A stretch of DNA of 64,000 nucleotides, from NCBI RefSeq assembly GCF_026230105.1, contig NC_079475.1:15206125-15270124 (forward strand), given 5' to 3'. Every line of letters starts with the position of its first letter. Position 1 is the first letter of the stretch. The notes under the pieces are model-generated. The model saw nothing but the letters and a program-made list of their open reading frames with translations. It ran no database searches and was not told where the DNA came from. This DNA comes from Diorhabda sublineata. Taxonomy: Eukaryota; Arthropoda; Insecta; Coleoptera; Chrysomelidae. Shown here in pieces: positions 1 to 12,740 of this stretch. Both the position numbers and the translations under genes were made by a program.

Positions 1-690
1 ACTCCCTCGCAAGATGTTCGCGTACCAGGGAGTGTGTCTAGTTAACGTCCTCTCCAGAGCGTCGGTTGACTAAAACCTTTTCCCCTCGTAACCTGTAGTC
101 TACCTCGAACCACTATTATATTACTTCAGGAGGGGGATACTTACTGCTTTTTTCATCTATTTATATTGATCTTCACTTTCTTATTTATTTTTCTGTTCAT
201 TTTGCCTATTGCTTCCCATTTTTATGTATTTTCAAAAATAAAAATTGACCTCATTGTTTCAAATTATGCATAAAAGTGCTGTACATTTTTTTTATTATTT
301 GGGATTGTTTAAAATTCGGAAACCTGTTGTAGGCTTGGTATAATAGGGACATCAATTTGTCGTATAAATATGACTACTTGCAAAAATATCCACTTTAAAG
401 TGGCCTTCTCTAATATCAACTTAAATCAAGTGATCACAATTTAGTGATGGCACTATAGTGGATGGAATAGTAACGTTTTAACTTCAAAATGATTTCCAGT
501 GAATAAGTGGCTATGGAAATAAAACAGACAATCCATCAGATGATAACATATTTGGAAGTGGCAAATATCAGAGGCTCAATATGGTTTAGTTTCGGTGGTT
601 AATGTAGTCGTATTGCTATTAATATGTCGCAAACCTTCAAGATTGTTTCGAAGAAAAGAGAGGGATATACGAGATCTGGCTATTAAATAA
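1..690. other. No gene recognised
   Basis: The first 150 bases are clearly more GC-rich than what follows and could be the edge of a repeat that continues outside the window, but neither strand gives a recognisable protein. The rest is AT-rich with many stops in all frames. Confidence 0.4.
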
Positions 691-699
691 CAACACTGG

Positions 700-1300
700 T
701 TACAAAAAAGGGTTTTATTATTGAAATCATTCTACATTCGAATGCTCCCCTCAATATTCTCCCTTACCCTCGGCACACACCATTGATCAAAGCAGTACTG
801 GAAGTCTTCTTTGATGAGAATCTTTCTAAGAAAATCTGAGCAGACCCATTGACGCAAGAGCTTTTGGTCAGAAGTCAGATTTTTCGGCACCAACTTCGCA
901 CAAACATTTGTCACGTGTAATTCCTCGTGTGAAACTTTTCTAACCGTGTCTGTATTGTCGACTATCATCCAGATGCTCATTAGACGATCAGCTCACACAA
1001 TTTGGTTGATTTTGGTCACTGTTTCCGGAGTTGTATCAGTCTCAGGGGGATCTGAGTCTCGTCATCTTCAGTGCTCTCTCGACCCTCATTAAAGTGTTCA
1101 CAACATTCCAAAACTCGCGCACGAGATAGAGAATTATCTCCATAGGCATCTTACAACAATTTATAGCACTCAGTCGGAGTTTTTTTTTTCAATTTAATGA
1201 GAAATTTGAGATTGATACGTTGCTCCTGTTTTTCGGCATAAGAAAAAAACACGTTCGTTTCAAATTGCTACTGCACAAATACTATAATAGTGACGGAAAC
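700..1300 (-). mobile_element. mariner transposon, internally deleted
   Basis: Reading the minus strand from about 1238, there is the start of a mariner transposase: helix-turn-helix text such as RINLKFLIKLKKKTPTECYK and a later stretch ELHVTNVCAKLVPKNLT, which is characteristic of mariner. The open segment 732-980 then jumps from CSDFLRKI (about one third into a normal 340-residue transposase) straight to the C-terminal EDFQYCFDQW. The middle of the protein, with all three catalytic aspartates (DD34D), is therefore missing. There is at least one frameshift near the start codon and several stops upstream of 980. Ends and target-site duplication were not found. It is a dead deletion derivative that could at most have been mobilised in trans. 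Confidence 0.9.
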
Positions 1301-2209
1301 GTGTTTTGGGACATGCATAGACAAGTTATCTAGATACCTAACGCACTATTCGTTTCATACCCCACCTGTCTAGGGTGCCCTCTAGGCGCGCACTCTCGTT
1401 ATTTTATACCCAGTCCTCATATTTCATTGACATCCCTTTCAATAGGACCATAGTGGGGCCCAGATAAATTGACCCGCATAACAGGGAACAACTAAGAAGT
1501 GATGCCACCAATATCCCTGAGATCGACTGGATGTCACATAATTGCTTTATGAAATATGGATTCAAGATTTTGCGGAAGCATTGAACCTAAAAAAGAATTA
1601 TAACTGTGTAGACACTTATGCGGGGTAATTAGCACTTTGAAGTAATTTTTAAGGGTGATAATAAGTTTATAGTAAATCTATTTGTATATCAGTCGTGAAA
1701 TAAATTTCTTTCAAATGGCAAAATGTAAGAGCTACTAGTATCTGCCACCAACAAGTGACGTGAATTAGTAGTTACCAGAAAGTTACCAGACTAAACCGTT
1801 GATGCAACTTTCGTTAACAATTCATCCTTAAATCGTTTTCCACTTGAAGTTTAATGCAGTTACAAGTGATTGGATTAAGTCAAAATAACGTATTGATCAT
1901 TGAGTTAATAAAACGTGATTCTCATTGTTTATGAATATTACAGAGTGGAAGTTGTAAAATTGGTAGTATACACGTAGCATCCCCTTCGTCTAAGTTCCGG
2001 CATAAGTTATAGCACTTCTGATGCTACTTGGGCTATCTTAAAATACATTGTATAAGAAGCGAATCATCAATTTTTGGTGCATTCCAACAGATGACTGACT
2101 TCAACCTTTAAAGTTCTTTTTGTGTTTTGATTTAGGTAGTACTTTAAATATAAATTGAAACATTCCAAGCGAGTTGACGGTAGGGATAACAAGAAAATTT
2201 ATAATTACG
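1301..2209. other. No gene recognised
   Basis: AT-rich sequence with short interrupted frames; the part next to 1300 probably includes the end of the mariner. Nothing else can be supported. Confidence 0.4.
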
Positions 2210-2212
2210 TAA

Positions 2213-2707
2213 GGCTATTTACACACCCATCGGATTTTTACCGGTTAAATAACCAATTGCTTTGTTATGGTGACACAAGGTGATGGAATAATAAGAATCC
2301 TGAACGAGTTGCTACTATATGATTATTGTATCGCCGCATTAAGCGCCTTATGATTAAGCAAAAATGCTGGATTAATCATATCAATCAAAGCAGAGAACTC
2401 CCAGGAACATTCTACACTTTGTTTAAAGAACTAAGGCATGATGGTAATAAATTTTTCAACTTCTTCATAATATCTATTGCATCATCCAACGAACGCCATG
2501 AGAAGCTGAAGCACGCACTACCAAAACTAATTTATTTCACCGAGAAATCGACTGGACATTGGACGGCTGCTCGCCGGTATTTTATCGGCACCGATCACCT
2601 ATCGGCGTGTGTGCCAGATCAAATTTTTATATATGGAATTTGGACAACTGGTATAAAATCGGCCGGCAAAAATCGACCGGCAAAAATCGACATGTGTGCC
2701 ATTAACC
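2213..2707 (+). mobile_element. PIF/Harbinger miniature element with TAA target duplication
   Basis: The element starts GGCTATTTACACACCCATCGG and its other end, read on the minus strand, starts GGTTAATGGCACACATGTCG; both run into a shared ATTTTT(A/G)CCGG, giving imperfect terminal inverted repeats of about 30 bases. It is flanked on both sides by TAA (2210-2212 and 2708-2710), the 3-bp target typical of PIF/Harbinger. Inside, the frame 2326-2721 carries the N-terminal part of a HARBI1-type nuclease (CWINHINQSRELPGTFYTLF, then KELRHDGNKFFNFF), where the family has W-x-H-P and LF-x-EL-x-x-x-x-x-K-F-F. After about 90 residues it runs into terminal sequence containing the doublet CCGGCAAAAATCGA. 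The catalytic DDE core is absent, so it is a non-autonomous deletion derivative. Confidence 0.87.
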
Positions 2708-2710
2708 TAA

Positions 2711-4330
2711 TATGTCTTTGACCACACTGTATATTGAATTATAGTTAACCTATGTATGTGCTAGATAATAACTGATATTTATTTCGTTCAAGGTTAAGTT
2801 GATTTATCATTAGATTTAATGTATTGGGTAAACTTTCATTGTTTGCTTACTAAAATCAATTGTTTGTTTTCGTATTAGACCCGCACTGACAGTTTTGCTC
2901 CTCAGTATTTTCTCAGCAAACCTATAATTCAGTGTAGATTGATAATAGTGATGATAATGAGCTGAATTATATCATTATATAAATATAAACTTGAAAATGA
3001 AACGTGTACTTTACTCCAATTAAATTCTCAATTTATTTCGTACCTTGTGTGGTACTAAAAGTTTTCTGCTTCTTCCGATATCGTTCATTGAACTACATAA
3101 AATTATATTTAGTTTATATTTATTAATATGTGAATAGTAATCAATTTAATGACAATGACATGGAATATAGTTCGAAAATAGTAGCATATAGAAGTAAACA
3201 AAAAATCATGAGTTCCTATTATCCATTGTTACACAATACTAAACATTTCACGGGCAATTTCAAACTGAACATTTCAGTTTATCAAATATGATCAACAGAA
3301 ACAAATATCGATAATAATGAGACAAATATGGAGCTCTGCGCTACAAATCAAATATAAGTGAATAAAAAAAAATATTGATTACCAAACCGAATTATTTAGG
3401 GAAACCCAAAAAAATAGCACATCAATCATGCGACCTAAAGTGGAAGTCACCGGTCGAGAAACGACGAAGCCATTAAAGCTAAAACAGGGTGGATCGCGTT
3501 CATATCTGATAAGTACAAAAATTCGAAAAATATAACTGAAGGTCGACATTTGTGATATCACATTTAATCAACTATATTAACGTTTTATCTACGACTATGT
3601 TTACATATCCAAGTATTCCTCTACATTTCACTCGGATTATACTATAATATTAAGAATTGGGAATTGAGACTTATTTGGTTAATTCCTTTGTACACATCTT
3701 TGTTGTCCTCGCTCTAGCCGATGGAGACTATCCAAAACTGGAGAATCCTGCATGAATCGCTTGCTGTGAAGCTCTTCAACTAGATCAAATCCCATGATTC
3801 TCCTTTCTGTGTTGATGAAAGCACGAAATTTGCATAGGATATATTATACTTTTCTCTAATCCTCAGAACGGACAGTTCGGGGAAGCGGTCTTGGATTTAT
3901 ATCTAAATTCCGCTTACCATATGATCAAGCCTAGACTTTACTATTCCTCTGAAGGTTTTCAGCTGTATCCATTCATAATATTAGTTTCATTGTCTTTGCC
4001 CAGCAATCCTATCCAGGTCACCTCTACCACTTTTTCGTTAGCCAGTTCATTAAATGCATTGTAACTTTCTAGAATGAATTAGTGCTGCTTCCTTTTTTAT
4101 ATCCATCTATCTATCTATCATCTGAAAGCATGTTGACTTCATTTTTGGTTCCATTTTCAACCCAAGGGAAGGTGGAGCTTTGAAATTATTCTGAAATATA
4201 TTGGTTCGTCGCATCCTGTCAGAGGGCCTTATGAGTATTCCCTCTTCCAACAGTTTCATCAGTCCATGCTGTCCTGGCAGTTTTATTTTCTTCTAAAGGA
4301 AACCGATAAAATAGCTTCACGTCGTCACTT
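2711..4330. other. No gene recognised
   Basis: AT-rich; short frames on both strands (for example 3379-3561) have no recognisable domain. The segment 4200-4340 is probably part of the DDE relic that follows. Confidence 0.4.
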
Positions 4331-4342
4331 GAATGATGAACC

Positions 4343-4640
4343 ATGTGTTCTACTGAGACCGAATCAACATTAAATAAACTAAAATCCGGGAGTCCACGCA
4401 CATCCGATTTAACACCTATGGAATTTTTCCTGTGGAGTTACGTCAAATCTAAAGTTGATGCTAACAAATCTACTTTCCTGTTGCAATTAAAAGAAAATAA
4501 CCGTCACAAAATGGCAGTCATCATGGAGAATATCTGGCAAGCCGTTATACACAATGTTTGTGCTTGATTAAATGAATGCCGTGAGCGCAAAGATTTACAT
4601 TTAGACGAAGAAATAAATTCTCAAGCGAGATATCTCAATA
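4343..4640 (+). mobile_element. DDE transposase C-terminal fragment (Tc1/mariner superfamily, DUF4817-type)
   Basis: The frame 4343-4567 reads SDLTPMEFFLWSYVKSKVDA, matching the DLTP-x-D-FFLWGY-x-K-x-x-V-Y block around the last catalytic acid in insect DUF4817-type DDE transposases, followed by a degenerate tail (ENIWQAVIHNV, then LNECRERKDLHL after one stop). The N-terminal half and both inverted repeats are not visible. It is a short dead relic. Confidence 0.8.
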
Positions 4641-4649
4641 TGTAACAAA

Positions 4650-6215
4650 AATTTTTTCAATAAACACCTTACTTTTCTTAAAATTGTTTTTTTTTAATGT
4701 GAACTTCTCGTTTAACTACACCACTGCCAATGATTTTAATGAGCTTCCAAAATATCGAACGATATTTTTGCGTTTAATACCTTGTAACATTCTAAGATCT
4801 GATGACAGAATAATTTTTTTACGTCAAACAAGGTTGTATAACAGTAATGTATCCAAACAAATAATAATAACAAAAATGCAATTGACGTGTTACATTTGCC
4901 AAATAAAATTCTGATAGGAAACAGTTTTTTTAAAAAAAATATCACGTAGGACTATTACACTTATTGTTTTATTATAAAGAAAGAACAATATTTGAATGCA
5001 AGCTAATTGATAGTTTTTACTGTAATCAATTTTATTTTGGAGTAAAAACACAACAGTTTTTGAAAATAAGAGAATGGAGCGAGAGCAAATTCAGTAACCG
5101 TTTCTGCTGTTTCTGTTTGATTTCTAATGTTATTGAGAGTGATATAAAGAGAGAGCTGAAAAATCTTTTACGTGAAGAATGTACTGGTGTACTAGCATTC
5201 ATAAAATTGGGTATTACGCGAGTTCCAATGGGAAACTTGAATGTCGATCTTTAAAATAGTAACACAATTTTAAGTGGTTGGTAGAAATTGAAGAACATCT
5301 GAACGAGGACGCTATCTATAAAGGAAGGGATAATAGGCAAAAACGATACTAGGTACGTTGAAATGGATTCTTTATAAGTATAGAACTACTGAGGGAATTT
5401 GTATATCTGTATAATTACCAACCAGCGATATGCTCAATGTAATATGGCAAAAATGTCAGATATGGAGGTAGTGTTATGTATGTTATAGTATGAGGTGGAG
5501 GCTCATACAGATTATTCCAATTCAGAGTGATTGTTTGTCAATCGTCTGCTACATAAGACATTCTATAACCTCCTGTCCCGTGGAAAGTTTTTTATTGTTA
5601 TTGTTACTTATTTTATGACAATGAGGGATAGTATGTAAGCAAAATCTGACTTTACCATTTGTCTATATTTCAAATGAGCTACGAGTTTTTGAAACCGGAT
5701 GTTAACAGATCTCCTAATTTGCCCAACATACTTTCTGTCATGATAATGGCAGTTAATTTCATAAAATGCACTCTTTTCCAAGTCCACTATGCGATCCTTA
5801 GGATTTATAAATATGTAAGTATTGTTAGATTTATAACTAGTTTGAAAACTACTCTATTCAAAATTTTTTTAAAATCTTTTTGAATGCACAAGTACTGAAA
5901 CAACCATTTTGTATTATAGATTCAAGTTGAAGATTGGCTGCTGCAATTTAGTTGATAAGTATAATCTGTGCAGCTTCAGATGTACCTAATTTTATTTTTG
6001 TAATGTTGAAATACACTGGATATTTTTTAGATTCTTACGAAGTCTTTTTGTTTCATTGATGTATAAGGAGAGCAATTGTCGTGTCGTGTTGCAATCAGGC
6101 AATGTCGAAGAATATGCTTACTTAATTTATCTATATTTTTACACTAAACTCTTCACTATTCACTAAATATATTGATACTTATTACTAAACACTTATATGA
6201 TTCCCATCATATTGT
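4650..6215. other. No gene recognised
   Basis: Contains an open frame of 96 codons (4964-5254) with a Cys- and Glu-containing peptide I cannot assign, and otherwise AT-rich non-coding sequence. It could be another decayed element. Confidence 0.35.
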
Positions 6216-6217
6216 CG

Positions 6218-6444
6218 CTTAAGTTCTAACACCACGTAAAACCAAAAAATGTCTTTTCGATTTTTAAATATCATTCGATAGAGAATGGAAATATCCACCT
6301 CTAGACCACTGAAAAATTATGAAATCGATCTTTGTTCATGAATTTGAAAAAAATATGTATTATTATCGCGATAAATAAATTATCACAGTTATTTTCTCTT
6401 CTGAAAAGTTGTAATTTTTTACTTACGTGGTGTTAGAACTTGAG
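6218..6444. mobile_element. MITE, 227 bp, about 22-bp terminal inverted repeats
   Basis: Left end CTTAAGTTCTAACACCACGT (6218 onward) is repeated in inverted form at the right end (minus strand CTCAAGTTCTAACACCACGT from 6444), with one mismatch, and both run into A-rich sequence. The weaker match ATATTGTCG / ATATGGTAT just outside may extend the repeats to about 6210-6453. The interior is AT-rich and non-coding. No target duplication could be fixed, so the superfamily is open. Confidence 0.78.
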
Positions 6445-6454
6445 ATACCATATT

Positions 6455-6879
6455 AATTTATTTAAATACATCATTTACTCCTCTATCCCAATGTGTTCGG
6501 GATGGCATCAGATTAATCACTGACTGAAGCTGTTAAACAAGCGACTATTTATACAAAAAGAATTTCTCGATCAATCGGTTCTAGAAAGTTAAGAAACAAA
6601 TAAAAAGGCCGTCCTCGAAAATTAATTCAATACAAACAATATAAACAAACTGCCGCTGTATATAAAAACATGTAAATAACTTTTCTGAGAATTTCCATAT
6701 CCATATATCTTTTATCATAATCAAACAGGATTGGCATCTCGGCCCATGCTGTGTAATTCGTAACATTATAATAGACAATGTGCTCAAGGCTTGCATGCCT
6801 AGTAGATACGACCAGTAAGGTATGAAAAAAAGAATGCCAAGTATATAAAACAGGGAGGAAAATTAAAACCTATAATATA
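6455..6879. other. No gene recognised
   Basis: AT-rich with a few short frames, nothing assignable. Confidence 0.35.
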
Positions 6880-7990
6880 TATTCTATATTTTATTAATTA
6901 ATAAAAATATATCTTTGATTATCAGTTCATTGCAATATAGCAGGATTATTAACTCTGAGGAAGTATGGTTTTTTTCCAAAAAATCGATTTTATTTATCAA
7001 TGTTATTTCCTTCAAGAGCAATATAAACATTTCCACGCTCAAATCGGCTTCAGTGTCAGCAATTGCTTTGCAGCATTTTTTTGAGATCAGCGAATAGCCA
7101 GTAGTCACTAGTGCCCAAAACTTGACTATATCATTGCCATTGACTTGTGAATCGTTACATTGTCTTGGTGAAAAAGTGGTTTTTTCTTCTCGAAATGAGA
7201 CTGTTTTGCCTTGATTTTTGCATTCCAACAACTCTATCTAGTATTAGCTATTGATTGTTTCTCCCTTTTAAAGATAATCAATGAACAATATTCCATGCGC
7301 ATCCCAAAATACTGAAGTCATAAGCTTCCCAGCTGCAGTTCATTGAGATGATGATCATTTTGATTCCCGATGGATTCATTGTCACATTGTCACATTGTCA
7401 CGCAGAAAATCAGATTTATTACGTGTAAACAAGGCCAAACACTGCTCCAAATCATCAACACGTTGTTGTTTTCAATCAACTATTAGTAAACGCGGTATCC
7501 ACTAAAAAATAGCTTTCTCATGGTCAGATGTTCATGCATAATAGTGAACGCACTGCTTTCTGATATCTTTATCACCTCAACTATCTCACGAAACTTGAAT
7601 TTACGGTTAGATATAACCAATTTGAGAACTATTCTGATGTTTTCTGAAGTAACCACCCCAATTGGACGACCAAGTTTGAATTCAGCAAACCAATAACAAA
7701 TGATTCTTTTCGATGGAGCAGAGTCCGTTCAACACTTTTGAATTCATTGTTGAGCTTGTACAGTTTTTTTTTCATCAAGGAGCAGTGATAAATTAACACA
7801 CGAAATTGTTTTAAATCCATTGTTTTGAAAATAACAATAGTAGCTTCATTTAAATAGGCTGTCACTTTTTTCTGACTAATCGAAATGTGAGTCCCATTTT
7901 GGCTATTTGACCACCTCAATTCTCAACTGATAGTGTCTACGACAATTAGTTTTCCGTTTAAAACTTGCTCATCTAATCACCCGGTACATA
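6880..7990 (-). mobile_element. mariner transposon, degenerate
   Basis: Minus-strand reading starts near 7855 with MDLKQFRVLIYHCSLMKKK, a common mariner N terminus, then crosses frames through ISNRKFKFREIVEVIKIS and AFTIMHEHLTMRKL (helix-turn-helix and linker), and later AGKLMTSVFWDAHGILFID-like text around 7280-7330. The 3' end (6884-7231 frame) keeps KKTTFSPRQCN and ends ALEGN-like residues expected near the transposase C terminus. At least three frameshifts and several stops are present, and the second catalytic block is not clean. At 7377-7400 the 8-mer CATTGTCA is tandemly triplicated inside the coding sequence, next to where the first catalytic block should be. A possible right end is TACCGGGTGATTAGATGAGC (minus strand, about 7985); the left end was not found. 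Confidence 0.88.
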
Positions 7991-9399
7991 TTATTTGATT
8001 TTCTCTATATCAATTAAAAACATCGATTCCAAACGAAGGCAACAGTCTTTTCATATTAATTGAAGCACGTTTATTTCGAGAATAAAGCTAATTTTGTACA
8101 CGCGACAATACTTCATGCAACCGATCATTATTGGCGCCAACTTATAGATTTATTTTAGTCGTCACTCATATTGACGCTCTTTTCATTATCATGTGTTCCA
8201 ATTCAATACATAAATATGAGAGGCTGCTCAATTTTTGTTGAATAATATACTTACAAACTATAATAGGAGTTTCTAGTTGAACAAATAGTATATTCTGAAA
8301 AAATCTTTTTATTCAACGATTAGAACAAGGCGTCTTTTAGACAATGGTAATAATAATAGAGAAGTAGGATAATAATAATGTTTGTAATTTGCTCAAATAC
8401 TAATCTCAAATGAAAACGGAATCGTCAATTGGTATTTCCATTTTAGATTTCCAACCCTGTGATTTTTATGGCAATTTTTATAGACCAAGAGCTAGTGCAC
8501 CCTCCTAGTAATGGTATGTGTGTGAGGATAGAAATTCTTATAGTAGTACATCGCCTAGCTCACATCAGCCCTGCACGTCATCAACCCTTATTCCCTTGAA
8601 AATGAAATCTTACAAAAACTTGTTGTGAGCTTGAAATATTCATACGATTTTGTTCATTTATTTGGAAGTTGAAAAACAGTTAATAGGCGTTTTCAATGAA
8701 AACAAATATATGTCATTTTGTAAAGTTGAAATTTATATACGTGTTTGTCTATGCCCTTTCAAGAATATAGGTATAGAAGCTAAGAAGCCAAGAAAATGTC
8801 TAGCCTCCAGTAATAATGAGATAAAATAAAATAGATGCTTCCCTTATATTCATAGCTGACCCTAACAGTATAGGATTATGTATGGTGCAAATGCCTTCGT
8901 CTGTGTCAGTCCATTTCGAGCCATGGAACAGTGTGTATTGTAAAGCTCGATAGTGTTATTTGAAATGTCTTCCAAACAGCGCTAATGTCTGCCCGTTGTG
9001 TTAACTTAAAGTTAGTAGAGCGAAGCCACGGAAAATACTTTTCCTTGAAAGAGACTTCAGCTTTAAGGAGCATTCTTGAAAGTACAGTTTGAAAAATTGT
9101 GAATAATCCGATAGCTCTTAAATAAACACGAAGAGACAATGGCGTACTAAAGTGCATTGATTTTTTCAAGAAGGCTTAATTCGCCACAATCTTTTTGGAA
9201 CGTATGCAGAATAAAAAGTGCACGGAGACTGTTGGTAAAAAGCATCATCTGTTGGTAGAAGTTCAGTTTATTGAAATTTGTAGTCAACTGAAGCCTCAAT
9301 TCATTGAGTATTTTAATGGACCCGTTGTTATTCTTAAAGATACCTACAGAAATACCTACCCCAACAAATAAAACAGAAACAATTTGAAGAAAATGTTTC
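7991..9399. other. No gene recognised
   Basis: The part nearest 9400 (minus-strand frames at 8906-9169 and 9147-9416) might belong to the neighbouring mariner or to an insertion in it, but the peptides do not match a mariner. The remainder is AT-rich and featureless. Confidence 0.35.
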
Positions 9400-9990
9400 A
9401 ACGTAGGTCCATACATTTTTCCAGGCGATTTTCAATAAGTTCGATACCCATTTTATAATGGGTATTGCCATAACGGATGTATGAGCCGGTGCATTGTCTT
9501 AATGGAACAACACTTTTTTCCTGTAGAGGGAACGGTCTTTGCATTCTTTGGAGCTGGTTCTCCCTTTCCAGTTCACATGTTTTGATTATTCTTTTGTTTC
9601 GGATGGGAAGTGATGGCCTCACGAGGCCTATAGTTATGAAACGACGCAAAAATGCGGTTTTATTTCTGTGAAACATGTCAAAAACTCAAAGGAAACATCT
9701 TCACGATGCTGTTTTCGTTCCATTGTGAGCAAACGCGGCACCCATCTTGCCCACAGCTTTCTCATGTCCAAATTTTCAGTTAATATGGGATTTCCCGCAC
9801 TTTTTGAAATGTCTACTATGTTTACTAGCTCGCGCACTTAGTCAACGATCATCCAGTACCGCTTTGTGGATTTTCTTCGACATTTCTGTCGTCACCTCAT
9901 TTGGTCGACCATTGCGATGTTGGTCAGTGTAAATTTAGTTGCGATATTAACAGCTTCAGCTGTAGACATGGAGCTCAAATTTTATAATTC
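9400..9990 (-). mobile_element. mariner transposon, internally deleted
   Basis: The minus strand from about 9930 reads GRPNEVTTEMSKKIHKAVLD, followed in frame 9634-9837 by LTENLDMRKLWARWVPRLLT, then MFHRNKTAFLRRFIT. These are mariner transposase helix-turn-helix and linker segments of the type with CARWVPRLLT. After the RRFIT block, where the first catalytic aspartate should follow, the sequence jumps to text matching HxDNAPAHTSV in another frame near 9490 and then to a short C-terminal piece. There are several frameshifts and an in-frame stop near 9840. The ends were not located. It is a different mariner lineage from the copy at 700-1300, judging from the linker residues. Confidence 0.88.
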
Positions 9991-10225
9991 TTTGAAAGCA
10001 TCAAGGCTGTTAAAAAATACCTGCTGCGCTTAGGATATATTTTTTGCATTGCATTCATGATATCGCATCAGGAAAATAGTAAATAAGTGATATGATTACA
10101 TCTGTATCCATAGATTTCACTAAAATTTTCTTTTGGTGATGTAGCTAATACTCATATAAAACATGAGGTATCAGCCGCGTATTATATCATGTGACTCAGT
10201 GACTCTTAATGGCTATTTTCAGTTC

Positions 10226-10253
10226 GGTCCTACTAAAAAAAATTAGTAGGACC
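10226..10253. repeat. Short perfect hairpin (11-bp arms)
   Basis: GGTCCTACTAA, six A, then TTAGTAGGACC: an 11-bp perfect inverted repeat. It could be a terminator-like hairpin by chance or the tip-to-tip remnant of an inverted-repeat element. Confidence 0.6.
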
Positions 10254-12309
10254 TTTGAATCACCTATTCCCAGAAAATGAGTTGTAATATAACCCGGTTA
10301 TTGTCAATTTGTTCTTAGTTTCCCACCCGGTACAACAATAGTCAATTTTCTGCATAGCTTTTTACGTAATATAGAAGGAAAACTGCTTTTCAATTTTGTT
10401 CAAATGAACATTGAAACAACGAATAATTTAGTCCACGAAATAATTTTCTTTCAACTCTGTTTTCATATGTTTGTTATTAAAACTATGATGTAAATGAGAA
10501 ATAAGATTTTATTTCTTTGGTTACTTTCATTCAATAACTTTTCCAAATAATGAATTTCGAAATTATATATGTCCTTGACTATATGCCTCAAAAGATATCA
10601 AATTAATTTGCACCAGAAAGTGTAACTAAACTCGCCACATGCCTTTTCCTTCACTTTTCCTAGCATAGTAGAAACCTAAAAAATATTTGAACTGGACCTT
10701 GAAACTCTACAATTATTATTGATTTTTATATAATTTATTTAGATAAAAGTTGTAAATCATGATACCAGTTTCGCTATTTAATTTTATTAGCAATTTATCC
10801 ATTCACGTCTCATAAAACCACTACTCGTGACATAATCTATTTATACATTACACTTCCACACACTAAGCAATGTCGTGAACCTCAAAACAGTATTAATGGT
10901 ATTTATATATATTTCTGTCCTAGAACTATAGATTTTACTTGACATTGAAATCTGATTTAATAATCAAACTTGGGTCACAGTTCAAGAGAAGGGAAAGTTC
11001 TTTGATGTCAGCTCACAATATAAAGATTATTAATCTATTAGTCCAAATTTAATAGTTGTTAGTACGATAATATCACGAGCAATACATACCGGGTGATCAA
11101 TTTATAATCCGGTCTCCAATCACTCCGATGTCTTTATAATTGATGAAATAAATCAGAAGAATGATAACTCTATAACGAATAGTTTATTTCTAGTTTACAT
11201 TTAGACCAATCTTCATATTTTGAGACGCCACGAAATTAGAGGAAATAAAGCTGACGACATTGAATTTTTGAATACCATTATCCTTGAATCTGTGCAATGA
11301 GGACGGATGTCGTTTTATGCTTATGCACACGCTGGTGGCTCTCATTATTTAGATCCTGTTTGAATTATCAAGAAAGTTATACATTTGATTGAATCAGATC
11401 GAAGCTCCTCCATTCGGACGATTGAAGTAACTCTTGGTTTTGGTTCCAGCAATAATAGATGCCTTGAATGCCGATATTTTTCTTATAATTCGTAAAACAC
11501 GGACCGTATGAATCGACAAAGTTGTCCAACATTGTAAATCATTATTGTAATTTTTTTCTTATTTATTTATACGATTTATATTTGTCAGGGGAATGAATAA
11601 ACACTGTCTCTTACGTTCTTCATTTATTTAAATATTTTACACTACATTAACTTATAATATAATACACTATCACTTAACTAACTTAAATAATTTGATGAAA
11701 TTCTTCGATTATTTTCGGTCTGTTCACTACGACTATTGATTATAAACTAACAAAACTGCGCTATATATCCCATAAAAATTCTAAAACCTTCTAGACAACA
11801 AAGTAAGGAAACAAATAAATAAATAGACCTAAATAGAAAATTATTCAAAAGAATTACTATAAATAAGCCTCCTAAAATAAAAATTTTTATCATCAAAAAC
11901 CGAATTTTAGATTTCCTGGTTTTCAGTCGTGCATCAAGGCCGAATTTTAGAATTCTATAATGGCGGGACAGGGCTGGCTTAAGGACTCATTTTGCGAAAT
12001 GTTCGTAACATTATCAAACATAGCTTAGAACTAACCAATATAAATTTTGTATACCAAGCAGCTGCAAAGAAATGCCGGTTTTTCCTCTTTTCCAAGGTTA
12101 ATCTTTCTAGAAAAACGGCGTTTTTCAAGTAATCTACGACTGCATGGGTATTCCATAATGAGATAGGTTATAGAAACTATTTTATGGAATGGATAGTAAA
12201 TACAGTGTCCGGGCTATTGAACAGCGTTGTAATGCTGTATTGTTTCAAATAAATATCAGTTTGATATAGTCGACATAGAAAAGAAAGTGGAAAAAAGCTA
12301 TACGCTTCT
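10254..12309. other. No gene recognised
   Basis: AT-rich. Around 11090-11520 there is a patch of more mixed composition starting with ACCGGGTGATCAATT and containing LIESDRSSSIRTIEVTLGFG in one frame, which faintly resembles a transposase helix-turn-helix but cannot be assigned. Confidence 0.35.
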
Positions 12310-12740
12310 CTAATATTCGAAGAGTTGTATACTTTGCTAACATGCATTGAAGCATTCCATGCATTCCAGACCAATTTATACCCTATTCCGTTAGCATCTC
12401 CCATGGAAAGCGATTTACGCCATATAATCTATCGTAGATTATCTCGCTGGAAACGAATTCAACAGATCTAGCAACTTTTTTGGGTGAGATGGTAGAAGGA
12501 ATATTTAAACCAGTTACAAACTAGACCCTAAGGGTATCAAATACAACGACCCAACTTAACAGTCCGCACGATGGTAGTTTTGGTCGAAGAAAAACTACTA
12601 CCTTTAAAATGGAAGTTAAGACGTGTTGTGGTCACTCATCCAGGTAGTGACGGTATAGTACGTGCAGTTTCGCTAAAACCAATTAATGGTGTTTGTAAAC
12701 GCGCTGTCAAAAAATGTGTGCCTACCACAAATGATAATTA
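12310..12740 (+). mobile_element. BEL/Pao LTR retrotransposon, 3' coding fragment
   Basis: Plus-strand frames give FEELYTLLTCIEA (12315-12355), LSRWKRIQQI (12440-12470) and then VRTMVVLVEEKLLPLKWKLR followed by VVVTHPGSDGIVRAVS (12560-12665). This order, integrase C-terminal flank then the DUF5641 domain with LV-x-x-x-E-x-LPPLKW-x-LGR and H-PG-x-DG-x-VR-x-V, is the usual 3' end of BEL/Pao pol. The segment with the AHFLIG motif between the first two blocks is gone and there are several stops. Upstream pol and the LTRs were not recognised, although 12950-13130 may hold 3' LTR sequence (AGGACGGCATGTA). Confidence 0.82.
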
